From Ophiosphaerella korrae (Eukaryota > Ascomycota > Dothideomycetes > Pleosporales > Phaeosphaeriaceae), in assembly GCA_028456385.1 (NCBI GenBank), contig JALNQF010000179.1:25949-89948 (forward strand): a DNA stretch of 64,000 nucleotides, in the 5' to 3' direction. A program made the position numbers and the translations under genes. Below are positions 12,682-21,959 of this stretch, piece after piece. The notes under the pieces are model-generated. The model had not been told where the DNA came from and made no database searches. It saw nothing but the letters and a program-made list of their open reading frames with translations. Position 1 is the first letter of the stretch. Each line of letters begins with the position of its first letter.

Positions 12682-12755
12682 ACGTACTCTATAGGTTCGC
12701 TAGTTATATAGATTTACTAGTTACTTTTACTAAGCCCTTACTAAAACTACTACGT
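12682..12755 (+). repeat. Terminal inverted repeat of pogo copy 2, RIP-mutated end
   Basis: Begins ACGTACTCTATAGGTTCGC and runs to ACTAAAACTACTACG. It aligns over ~70 bp with the reverse complement of 14904-14976, and most differences are transitions in the RIP direction. The ends are therefore long TIRs with an internal TTCGC-containing subrepeat. Confidence 0.88.
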
Positions 12756-12849
12756 TTTAGTATAAAATAGCTTACTTTAGCCCTATATAGTATAAAGTAA
12801 GACGTAATATTATTTAGAGTTTACTTCTACTATATATTTATACGTATAC

Positions 12850-14895
12850 GTATTATACCTAGTCTTTTTATATACTATATACTATTATTAAGATAGTTTA
12901 CTTACTTTAGTACTTACTTACCTCTTTAACTTCTTCTTATTACTACGCGCGTTAAAGTCCTTAAGAGTAGCTAAGCGCGCTCTATCTTTAAATATTAAGG
13001 TCCTCTTTACCTAAACCTACTTTCTTTTATATAACTTTCGTTATATTATAGCCTTATTTGTAGCCTTAAGTTTAGCTATCTTTTATTACGCTAGCACTAG
13101 CTTATATACTATAATTACTACCCCTTTTAAGACTTTCTTAAAAGCCTCTACTATTAAAGTTAGTAAGCTATCTAGGTGCCTCTAAATCTTTACCTTTACA
13201 AGCGTCGATTACAACCTAAATTTAAGGGTATTACTTAGGGTTTATAACTACTAAGGGTTATTATTAGGTAAATATAACGTAGTTACCTGTTGTTAACTAT
13301 AGGTGCCTATATTAGGGTTAGTAGATTGTAAAGTAATAACAAAAGCTTGTATAGAGATCTATAATAACTATAAATAATAAAAGATATTTTGTAACTATCT
13401 TGTATTAGCGTTCCGTAGTTAAAGAATTAAATTGCTGATACTATCTTAATAATACGTATCCTTACTAATTATATACTTGTTGTAATCTATAATCTATAGT
13501 TGCTAAGATTAGTAGATTATAGATTATCTTAATCTATAATCTATTAATGCCAAGAGTTTATAGATTATAGATTAGCCTAGGTGTCCTAGTTATATATAGT
13601 CTCCTAATCAAGATTATTACCCTACTTGTCCTATGCTTTATTAGCACCTAAGTTAAGACTAATTAGTTCTATCTCGATTTCTTCTATTACACCTGTAATA
13701 GTAAAGGTAGTAAAGGAGTACGTAGCTTTATATTAAGCGTTAATATAACCTATTCTAGGTTAAATAGAGCTAATCTAGCGCCTTAAAACCCTCTTTAGAT
13801 ATTCTTAGAAGTAATTACTACGTTGTAAGCGCGCTTAAAGGCTAGTAAGAACTCTTGTTTAGTAATATAGTTAATCTAACTATATATAAGTACTTTAACT
13901 TAGCGTCTATACGCTTTCTTTAAAGGAGTAAAACAGCCTATATTAAGTAGCTATAAGAGGTGTAATACGTACGTAGGTATATAAAGAGTAATAATCTTAT
14001 TATCTTTATAGTATTTCTTAAATTTAAGTAAGTTGTAGCTCTTATAGCTATTAATAATAAGTAAACGTACTATCCTAATAGTACGCGTCTTTATATGCGT
14101 ATTAAAGTACTTTAACTACGTAAGACTAAGTGTATTAGTTGTCTAGCTATTATTAGAGACTCTAATAACCTAGTTGTAGGGTATATTACTATCCTTGTAC
14201 TAGCTTAATAGGTAGTAGCGCGCCTTAAGTATAATAAAGGCTAAGATAGCCTACCTAGTTGTATTAATACCTGCAATAGCTATTACCTACTCTCTATTAC
14301 CTAGCTAGATTACTTTTAGCTATAAACGTCTCTCTAACGCTATAATAACTATACTTGCTATAATCTAGCCTATTATAAAGCTAGTCTTATTAAAGTTCTA
14401 TGTGTCGTCGTCTAGGATACTATACTTAGCTTTAGTGTTGTCTACTAGCTCAAACTAGGCTTGTATAATATTAGGATCTTCGCAGAGGGCTCTCTTATAG
14501 TTATACTTGCGATTAAACTTTATTTTAAGCTTAGGGCGGCGCTTAACGAACGTACTAGGCTAGTTTATACTAACTTGGCCCAAATTGCGCTCAGCGCGTA
14601 AGGAATTAGCTATATTAGCTACGTCTGCGAGCCTAGGGGGAAAGCTACGGTTAATGAGGTCAATAACATGCTTAGTAACTACGTCCTCCTCAAGCTTAGT
14701 AAGATTCATTGATTTAGGCCTGCGATCTGCTTGTGAAGGTCGTCCTGCGCGTCGGTCGCTGAGTGTTGACTGAGCAACGTTATAGATAGCTGCAGCGCGT
14801 CGCTGTGAGAGTGGTGCGTCTCCTTTAACAGCTTGAAGAGCAAGCTGTATCTGACATTCGTTAGAAGGCTGTAGATGTTGTTGTTGTTGCGACAT
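12850..14895 (-). pseudogene. pogo-type transposase, copy 2; N-terminal 111 codons still open
   Basis: The true ATG is at 14893-14895 (protein start M-S-Q-Q-Q-Q); reading upstream of it would begin at a TTG codon, which I discount. Codons are open down to 14560. The N-terminus shows a helix-turn-helix typical of pogo/CENP-B transposases (R-R-A-A-A-I-Y-N-V-A-Q-S-T-L), then G-R-P-S and F-P-P-R-L-A-D-V-A. The first stop is a TAG where the family has Trp after V-S-I-N. Beyond it the frame is still readable (A-K-Y-S-I-L-D-D-D-T, then N-F-N-K), with more stops leftward. The solo LTR at 13273-13700 interrupts the C-terminal part. It is dead, but the best-preserved transposon gene in the window. Confidence 0.88.
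13273..13700 (-). repeat. Solo LTR of Gypsy-A (A3, 428 bp) inside pogo copy 2
   Basis: In minus orientation it begins TATTACAGG at 13700 and ends ACGTTATA at 13273. It is exactly 428 bp, like the LTRs of A2 and A7. Five-base target duplicate GTAAA lies on both sides (13268-13272, 13701-13705). No internal region remains, so it is the product of LTR-LTR recombination. It sits in the transposase reading frame. Confidence 0.93.
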
Positions 14896-14903
14896 TATTG
14901 GGT

Positions 14904-14976
14904 AGTAGTAGTTTTGGTGGGGGCTTGGCAAAAGTGACCAGCGAACCCGTGTGACCGGCGAACCCGTAGAGTACGT
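14904..14976 (-). repeat. Terminal inverted repeat of pogo copy 2, unmutated end
   Basis: The minus strand reads ACGTACTCTACGGGTTCGCC, a repeated GGGTTCGC block, then CACTTTTGCCAAGCCCCC. CpA and TpG are normal here, unlike the partner end at 12682. Confidence 0.88.
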
Positions 14977-15110
14977 TATTGATATTTATTGTTTGGAATT
15001 ATCTAGTGCTTCTAGTTTATTAACGATTACCACCCATCACGTGACTACTTATCATTGCACTTCCATTGACTATTCCCGCGCACGTGGTCGCTACCTTGAT
15101 ATCGGGTAGT

Positions 15111-15271
15111 AGTCCTTAACACTATAGCTGACGCTGAATTGTTCTACGAGAGATATTGTAGAGCGTTGCAGCGCGACGCTAGCTTTTTATAGGATGAGTT
15201 TGTATAGCTTGGGCTGTAAGAAGTACTCTCTCTTCTTTTTGAGGTGATTGGGCACGTTTTGTGTGCGCCAT
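15111..15271 (-). pseudogene. Stub of a second pogo-type transposase (N-terminus only)
   Basis: ATG at 15269-15271 opens a frame starting M-A-H-T-K-R-A. It has a Q-K-E-E-R-V-L-L-T-A-Q-A-I motif typical of the first helix of psq-type HTH domains, then a TAG at 15179-15181. After the stop the same frame continues R-R-A-A-T-L-Y-N-I-S-R-R-T-I-Q-R-Q-L to about 15114, a clear match in kind to transposase HTH domains. Nothing further downstream is recognisable. It differs from the Pogo-1 copies, so it is another family, truncated and not obviously RIP-mutated. In-frame sequence upstream of the ATG starts with TTG and is not counted. Confidence 0.65.
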
Positions 15272-16345
15272 GGTAGATGGGATAGAGGAGAGATTTGTCA
15301 AATTAGGTGGGTGGCCCGGGTCGTGAGTAAGCACGTTACAGCTAGAACTAAGATCAGATGAGTACAGAACCTGAACAGAACAGGAGAAACTAAAAGATCT
15401 GGTGATCTTACGTAGATATATCAACTATCTCTTTTGTAGTTACTTAGAGTCAATGATCATCTCCTATTCATTCCTAAGCTCACGATCACACAACAGATAG
15501 AATTGCGTCACGGCGTGATGCTGAGGATCTCCTGGGATCACCCCTCATAGGGCGAGGTCTCCAGTTCCCCTTCTTGGATCGTAACAGTTAGTATACTAGT
15601 TCTTATAGGCAGTAATAGTAAGGGGAGTAAAGGGTATAGATTAATGTTGTACAGCAAAATAGGAGCCCGAGCTCACTCATGCTCGGTATTCTGCTGCCTA
15701 GACCGGTATATGTACTACTACGCACTTTGCGACAATTAAGTACTACCTTCTCTAGGTTAGGTTAGGCCCTCTACTTATACCTGCTGGGGTTACTGCAGGG
15801 TAGCGCTGTGGAAGCGCCGGCGCGTCGGGGCTTTGTAGGCATCACGTGTGGGATCCTTTACCTATTCGTCCAGCCCCTTACAGTTTTCTTTTGTACTAAT
15901 ACGTAGATCAATAGTCGAACTTCCGAATCACTCCTATACTTGTATATTCCTATTCTAGCAGGCCTTTTGGTATAGTATAATATAAACGAAAGATGGCTAT
16001 AGCCTATATAGGTGACTAGGGCTTGGTATCATATGTGTAAAAAATCCGCCAAACGCCAAACGCTTCGTAAAAAATCGTGTAACAAAGGAAAAGAAGGAGT
16101 ACAATAACATAGAAGGTTATAACTAGGTAGGAGTTGTTGGTGGATGATCAGAGGGCTGGTTACACTTCAAGGGGGTGGTGACATGTCGCACACAACTGTC
16201 AATCGAGGGCATGACGAGAAAAGGTTCGAGTTGTTGGTACACAAAGCCGAAAATGGTTTTCGCCGTAGTGCCAACTGCAAGCATTATGTCTAGTTACTTG
16301 ATGCACCATGTGGTTGAAGACTGGTCGAAATGCTTTGAAGGACGG
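15272..16345. other. GC-balanced intergenic region
   Basis: No gene or RNA recognised. A GC-rich patch lies at about 15780-15850 (GCGCCGGCGCGTCGGGG). GGTTAGGTTAGG at about 15755 is only two telomere-like units and not evidence of a telomere. A short CGCCAAACGCCAAACGC repeat occurs at about 16047. The part next to 16345 is likely the 3' flank of the membrane-protein gene. Confidence 0.5.
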
Positions 16346-16924
16346 TCATATCCAACGGCTAGTGTCTTTTTGATTTGTGCCGTATTGCGGATTGAGCTCA
16401 AACTTGAAGGCCGATGCTTCAGATACAGAAGGGTAATGGATTAAAGGCTGTGACTTGCGGGACGAGGTCGATGCTCGATTAAAATCGCTGCTTGGTGAGG
16501 TCGGTGAATAAGGTGTCGGTGGCCGGTCGGGAATAGATGATGCAACACTAGACTTCCTTCGCGCACGCTCCGGCTTTCGTATTGAGCTAGACGGAGATCT
16601 GCGAGGGGGTGAGAAATTATCCGGTGATGGTGTTCGAGGTGGGTCGTATATTTGAAGCTCTTTCTCGAACATTGTAGGTGAGATGCGGTCCCGTGTGACT
16701 ACTGGTCGAATTCCATGCTTTTCTAGTCGCTGTGTATACTGGCTAGGCCGCCGCCATGATTCGAATTCGGCATCATCCAGAGGTGTTACAGCTCGCAACG
16801 AGAAGCCTCGTACCCGCTTTTGGTTTCGTTTCCAACACATAAGGATTGCAACAACAACTCCGAGCAGAACGAGGGTCCCAACAACAGAGCCCAGAATGAT
16901 CCAAACTTTGGTTTGTTGATCCAT
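16346..16924 (-). CDS. Small single-pass membrane protein, function unknown
   Basis: 192 residues, ATG at 16922-16924, TGA at 16346-16348, no intron needed. In-frame sequence upstream of this ATG has no ATG and begins with TTG, so the shorter start is chosen. Residues 1-6 (M-D-Q-Q-T-K) would be outside, residues ~7-29 form one strongly hydrophobic Val/Leu/Ile/Gly helix, and a basic stop-transfer W-K-R-N-Q-K-R-V-R follows, so the ~160-residue tail is predicted cytosolic. The tail has a conserved-looking acidic/aromatic stretch (about 40-75, including V-T-P-L-D-D-A-E-F-E-S-W-R-R-P), then low-complexity Ser/Pro/Arg with many S-P and T-P sites and R-R-K-S-S, suggesting phosphorylation. There is no signal peptide or enzyme motif. 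Base composition is normal and shows no RIP, so it is probably a live gene. It resembles conserved fungal membrane proteins of unknown role; I cannot name a family. Confidence 0.75.
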   Translation of the reverse strand: MDQQTKVWIILGSVVGTLVLLGVVVAILMCWKRNQKRVRGFSLRAVTPLDDAEFESWRRPSQYTQRLEKHGIRPVVTRDRISPTMFEKELQIYDPPRTPSPDNFSPPRRSPSSSIRKPERARRKSSVASSIPDRPPTPYSPTSPSSDFNRASTSSRKSQPLIHYPSVSEASAFKFELNPQYGTNQKDTSRWI

Positions 16925-17230
16925 GAATATGGAAATTGTAACGCTTGTGAAGTATGTTGGCGTGAGGTATTTGCTGAGCCCACAGATCGAATGGGCCAAG
17001 ACAGGGAAAGGGCCAAGGTGGAGAGAGGATGTTGCAAAAGGCTCCAGATGGGAAAAAGAAAGAACGAGAGTCGATCAACTAAACACAACCATGGTGGGCC
17101 GCCTATGCATTCAGGTGGATACAAGCGAGGAAACAGTGATAGCCTGAGCCTACTGCTGATAGGAAGCTGGAAGGGCAGAGGAGAATAAAGTAGTGCGGGA
17201 TTGAAGGAGGGGTTTCGAGGGCGGAAACCT
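16925..17230. promoter_or_regulatory. Presumed 5' UTR and promoter region of the membrane-protein gene
   Basis: Upstream DNA of the gene (minus strand). It contains purine/pyrimidine-skewed stretches, e.g. AGACAGGGAAAGGGCCAAGG at about 17001, common in fungal 5' UTRs. No clear TATA box. Assigned by position only. Confidence 0.3.
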
Positions 17231-20200
17231 AGTCATGCGTGAATCGCCTCGCTCCACAATAACCAGGGAGGTAGTGTTGGTATGTAACTAATTAGCGGGA
17301 CGAAATGAGACAGACAAAGAGTAGTGCGATCGGTAAGGAAAAAGCAGCAGTCGCACCGAGCAAGAGGAGTCTCGTGGGCAGGCCTGGCCTGAGGCGATAT
17401 GCAGGTACAAAAGCGTCCCCGACCAGTGATGGAGGGCACCAACCAAAGTTTGTCAGTAGGCTGCGGCGCTGAAATATCGGTGAGCAGTGCACTAAGAGCT
17501 ATCCATGGTGGTGCTAATTTAGATAACCTTGGAACGCCGTTGGACATGGCGCAAGGCCTCGATAGGTATCTGCGCCGTGGCATCTGCCGTACCACTGCAG
17601 GGGACTGTCACTCCCGCACGCTACTGCGTAGCACGCAGTCACCAGTTCCACGCTCCGAGGCACAGCACGACGTGGCGTCCATATTGGAGGTCAGCAACAT
17701 GTCGGCCATGACAGCACATGCAGCCTCGAGGGCAACTTTAGGGGCGACTTCAGGGGCTCCCATACAACATACCAGTCTGTACGCTCTGTCTGCCTCTCTC
17801 CAGGACGCTCTCCTTGCTCATCCAGAGGTGTCGCGGGCTAAATGAGACAAGTAAAAGCTTTGATTACCACTCGGAGTGTAGAGCGTGTGCCTGGGAATTA
17901 CTTCGCTTGACCTAGCACACGCACCATGTCGATCGCAGCCACTAAATGGCGCTAGCCTGGATCGGCTTGGTGTTCTCGCACTGGCCAATCTCGATTTGTG
18001 GATAGCGGGCCCTAGGTGCGTCCCGTAACACCTCGACACCCACACACCAACCTACCTAGACTCACCCAGATATCTTCCCTATCTTAGCACATGGCCTTTG
18101 TGGCGGAGGGGATCACTCAAGTGACGTGGAACCGTCCGGTAGCTCATACCCTCAACTACGGTTCGCATACGCAGTTCAATCGCCCACACAGGCCATGATA
18201 CGCTGCAGCGAATATCGACTCTACTGTATGTGCAATTATTCGCAACACGGTTCTGGGAGCCGAGCGTCCTGGTTGACGATGCAGCAAACCCTGTCATCAG
18301 CGGCGCACCCGTGCGGAAAATTGGACGACATGCATCGACCCGTTCCCAGTATCCGCGGTTGCTTGGTCACCAGCCTGCCAGGTGGTTATTCATTGCTCAT
18401 TGTCCACAATTTTTCGGCGGCCAATGGCCGACCGAGAACCTACTATTTACCATCCAGCTGCATGTGGGCCTACCTGAAACGCTTGTCAACGGGCCTAGCA
18501 CCAAGTTGATGACGACTTCAACGCCACAAGCCACAGTCAATTCTGTCATCCGGAACTGCTTTTTTCCTTCGGCCGTGTTCCATGAAGCGACTAGTCGATA
18601 AGTTAGCTGCACATCTTGACTCTAACTAATGCAGGTGTCTACACCAGTAGGCCACATGGCAAACTCTCACAAAAAAAAGGCGTGATAACTTACCATAGAC
18701 GCCATATCGGACCAGCCAAAATTTTTGCTTAGAACTTTTGAATACAAATATCTGGAGCTACAGGTTTTCTCTGATCACCCTCCTATCAAATGTGACACTG
18801 ATCGAGGTTCCGCTTCGAGAACATTTGCTCGAGTCCGAGATCATGATTTTCCCTGGTCTGTAACCGAGATGAGCGCACTGCAGCCCATGACAGAACAGGC
18901 AGTGATGTCTACTCATGACACACCAAAGCCGTTGCTCATCCTCCATGTTCATCCAAGTGCGCAGTAATGCCTCTCACTATACTCGGGCGAGGAGAATATG
19001 TGCCTTGGAAATACGGCAATTATACATTGTAGTCAAAAATTCCTATATGTGGGAACCCTTGACCCAAATGCTGAACCAGATCCCACGCCTTTGCCGCGAG
19101 TCCCGTGAAATTGTCCTGTTCCTGGATCCTAGGAATCTAGCATGAAACTTTGACCGGATAAACTGCGCGATGGCACGTAGACCTAGTCAACGCCACGAGG
19201 CTGCCCCCAAACCAAACGTCCTGGCCAAAGGTTCATTGAATCATGGCCGGTGGCTCGAACACGAAGATGTATAGCAGTTACGGCTGTTCAGCACTTGAAG
19301 CAAAAGAACATCGCCTTCATATTTTCTGTCTGGACCTGCTGTAGACAGGCAGACTGCCGAATAACAAAGCTGTACGATGACATGTTCTTGCGGCCAATCG
19401 GGTATTGTATTGGCCTGCTATATCAAACTCCAGCTTCAGCTTCAACGCCTTGAACGATCGAGGAGTGTTGACGTCACTTCCTTACTTGGTTTGGACTCAC
19501 GGCCGAAAGTAGGTGACACTCATCACATCTGTTTAGCTGGTTTCTTGGTCGGTATATGAGTGCAATGCCATCGCAACAAAGAGGCGGATTGATGCCGAAG
19601 ATGGTAGCCATCCTACCTGTCAGCAGGTGGGTTGGCCAACACGATGCTGAGCCTAAAATTGCATCCTGAATGGACAAACTTTCTGGAACCCCCCACGAGC
19701 CACGGCAGGCCGCTTCATTTCGCCAGGGATACTACCCTCGCCCTTGACAGCACCTTGAACCCGGCTCGAGCGACACTTCACTACTACGTAGTAGATCAGA
19801 TTCGTACAAGTTGCCGTAAGCTGTTGCATTCATGTACCGATCCTGGCGCATATGAGCGCAGTTATTGACACCCACCTCTCAGTCAAGCACGCCTGTCGGA
19901 AATTTCACGCAACTCTGATTGACAGACGCCCCGCGATACGGGGTGCGAGGTCAGCTGGATAGTTCGCAGCTGACGAACGGTGTGGGTGCTAGGTCTTGTT
20001 CTCGACGTCACCTCGGTTCTCGGTTCATAGAGCTTTCCCGCCTCGTGCAGCCTTCGTTCGGGAGCCAATACTATGAACTGCCTGCAGATGAGATTATTCG
20101 ACTGATATGATCCTACTCTGGCTCAATATTAACGGAACATTCAGTAATAGTTCGGACAAGTGTCATCCGAATTTACTAATTTGCGTCGTGCGCTCATTTG

Positions 20201-21330
20201 AACCGTATGTGGGTCCTCATCTCTGCAGGATCTATCCTTACGGCCTCGTTGCATGGGCATCACTGCAAGGCTCAAAGTATTGATCCGTATAGCCTGTGGT
20301 CCTGAAAGTGTACGCTTTGGTGCAAATGGGCGCCCTAATTTGCGCCAACTACCGTACCACATGCAGACAATTTACCTGCATTGTCAACGAAAAGTCATCT
20401 CGTTTTGTCAAAGGTGACTGTATTCAGGCATTCATAGCGCTATGCGGTCACGCGCACTCGGCGGCTCTGGGCATTTATCGAACCATGCCACGAGACCGAT
20501 GGTCTACGCAAACTCTTGTGCGCGCGATGATCGGTCAATCTTACCACGCTCAAGGTCCTCCCACAAACTTTGGCACCCTCCATACAATGCAGATCGTAGA
20601 CTATCGCATCTATCCAGGGCCTGCGCCGCAATGTGTTTGTTGGAATGCCGATCATCAACTCATTTGTCAATACTAAAATAAACTCTGCGCTACAAGACTA
20701 TCTAGCACGGCGTCAAGACAAACTACTGCACTCTGACCCTTACGATCTAGCTGCGGTATGCAACCTTCCGCACTCAATTCGAGCGGAGCACAATTACAGC
20801 AAGCTTACCTGGGCAAAGTGAGCGCCTCCGTATTCTCTAACAGTCTATGCTGTGATGTATTACAGAATATGCCGACGCCCGCGATCATCAAATACCATTA
20901 GATACACCAGAAGCTGATAGCAAGTCTACCAACTACTTTTGAATAAGTTTGCCGATACAATAGCGGGCGCTCCAGTCTGTTGCTATAAAGATACACATTA
21001 AAGTCGTGGTGTGCCAAATATATGTAGATACCTAACTGTAACGTAGACTTCACGCGAGATAACTCAGTAAGGCAGTTTCAACAATTGACTGAAGAGAGTA
21101 AATAGTGTGCTGTTGTGAGGAGGATGGTTACACAATTCAGTGACTTTTGCGATACGAATCTGTAATGCGACCTGTAAAGGCGTTGGGAAATCTGAGCTCA
21201 AATAATTTGAATTTTTCTGAATCTCTTGTTTGTTGAATAACTGTTAACCTTTCCTCCCGTACCGTAAAAATTTGCCAGAGTGGCAATCCGCTAGTAGGGG
21301 ATATGATTTTAGCTGCTAATCAAACCTAAG
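17231..21330. other. GC-balanced region with no recognisable gene
   Basis: About 4 kb of normal base composition in which the open frames are short (the longest ~148 codons), lie on both strands with heavy overlap, and show no domain I recognise. A C-R-E-S-R-E motif at about 19100 recalls fungal 2EXR-type proteins, but its frame is short and lacks the rest of the domain. No tRNA or rRNA was seen. It may be decayed genes or spacer; dinucleotides look normal, so it has escaped RIP. Confidence 0.55.
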
Positions 21331-21441
21331 CACGCTAATAACAAAGTATACCAAGTAAGTAATAATATTAGACTATCTTATATATAAAACCTTCTATACT
21401 ACTATCTTAGTATATCTACTAGTATTAAGTACTAGCTTAAG
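21331..21441. other. Transition from GC island to AT-rich block
   Basis: Within about 100 bp the sequence passes from normal composition to TA-rich RIP-type DNA just before the first LTR. GCTAATAACAAAGTATACC at about 21333 resembles part of the Gypsy-A LTR and may be a scrap of another copy. Confidence 0.5.
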
Positions 21442-21890
21442 TATTATAGGTGTAACAAGAGAAATTAAGATAGAACTAATTAGTCTCGACTTAAGTGCTA
21501 ACAAAGTATAGGACAAGTAGGGTAATAACCTTGATTAGGAAGCTACCTATAATTAGGATACGTAAGTAATCCCCTAATCTATTAAGTATATAGACAGGAA
21601 TTTATTATAGATTAATAGATTAGTAATTTATAATCTATAATTACTAAGACTAGATACAAGTAATAGATTAATAGATCGCTAAAGGTATATAGTTAGTAGT
21701 AATATATATTATTAAGATAGTATTAGCAATTTAATCTTTTAACTATAGAGTAATAATATATAATAATTACAAGTTATCTTCTATTATTTTAAGCTTATTA
21801 TAGATAATAATATAAGCTTTAGTTATTACCTTTTAATTTACTAATACTTTAAGTAGTTACTTATAGTAAATAATAGGTAACTCTATTATA
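21442..21890 (+). repeat. 5' LTR of A4 (449 bp)
   Basis: Starts TATTATAGGTGTAACAAGAG and ends CTCTATTATA, followed by the family leader CTTTACTAATTTAGTTATTA. Confidence 0.88.
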
Positions 21891-21959
21891 CTTTACTAAT
21901 TTAGTTATTAAGAAGAGTAAAGTATAAGTAGTATAAAGTCTAAACTAATATAATAGTAG

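Larger units (their letters stand above)
12682..14976 (-). mobile_element. Fot1/pogo-type DNA transposon, copy 2, with solo LTR inside
   Basis: The ends ACGTACTC (plus strand, 12682) and GAGTACGT (ending 14976) are each flanked by TA. Without the 428-bp solo LTR and one GTAAA duplicate the element is 1,862 bp, close to Fot1. The 5' terminal region (14904-14976) is un-mutated and GC-rich, while the matching 3' terminal region (12682-12755) differs from it almost only by C-to-T and G-to-A, a direct display of RIP. Orientation is opposite to copy 1. Confidence 0.93.

Noticed and set aside
3217..14976. Large inverted repeat as one duplication event of pogo plus Gypsy
   Set aside because: The two LTR insertions have different target duplications and sites, and each pogo copy has its own TA sites, so independent insertions fit better.
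15179..15424. 81-codon minus-strand frame as a gene
   Set aside because: Its first codon is TTG; the only ATG is at 15271, and the product is a truncated transposase start.
15750..15770. GGTTAGGTTAGG as telomere-like repeat
   Set aside because: Only two imperfect units, and not TTAGGG tandem; no array.
16683..17188. Several overlapping frames on both strands around the membrane-protein gene
   Set aside because: They overlap the better-supported 16346-16924 coding region or its upstream flank and show no domain or conserved-looking composition.
17399..17845. 148-codon plus-strand frame
   Set aside because: It overlaps a minus-strand frame of similar length, has no recognisable domain, and its composition looks random; kept as undetermined sequence.
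19025..19145. C-R-E-S-R-E motif suggesting a 2EXR-domain protein
   Set aside because: Only a ~15-residue resemblance, with no upstream part of the domain in any joined frame I could find; a chance match is possible.
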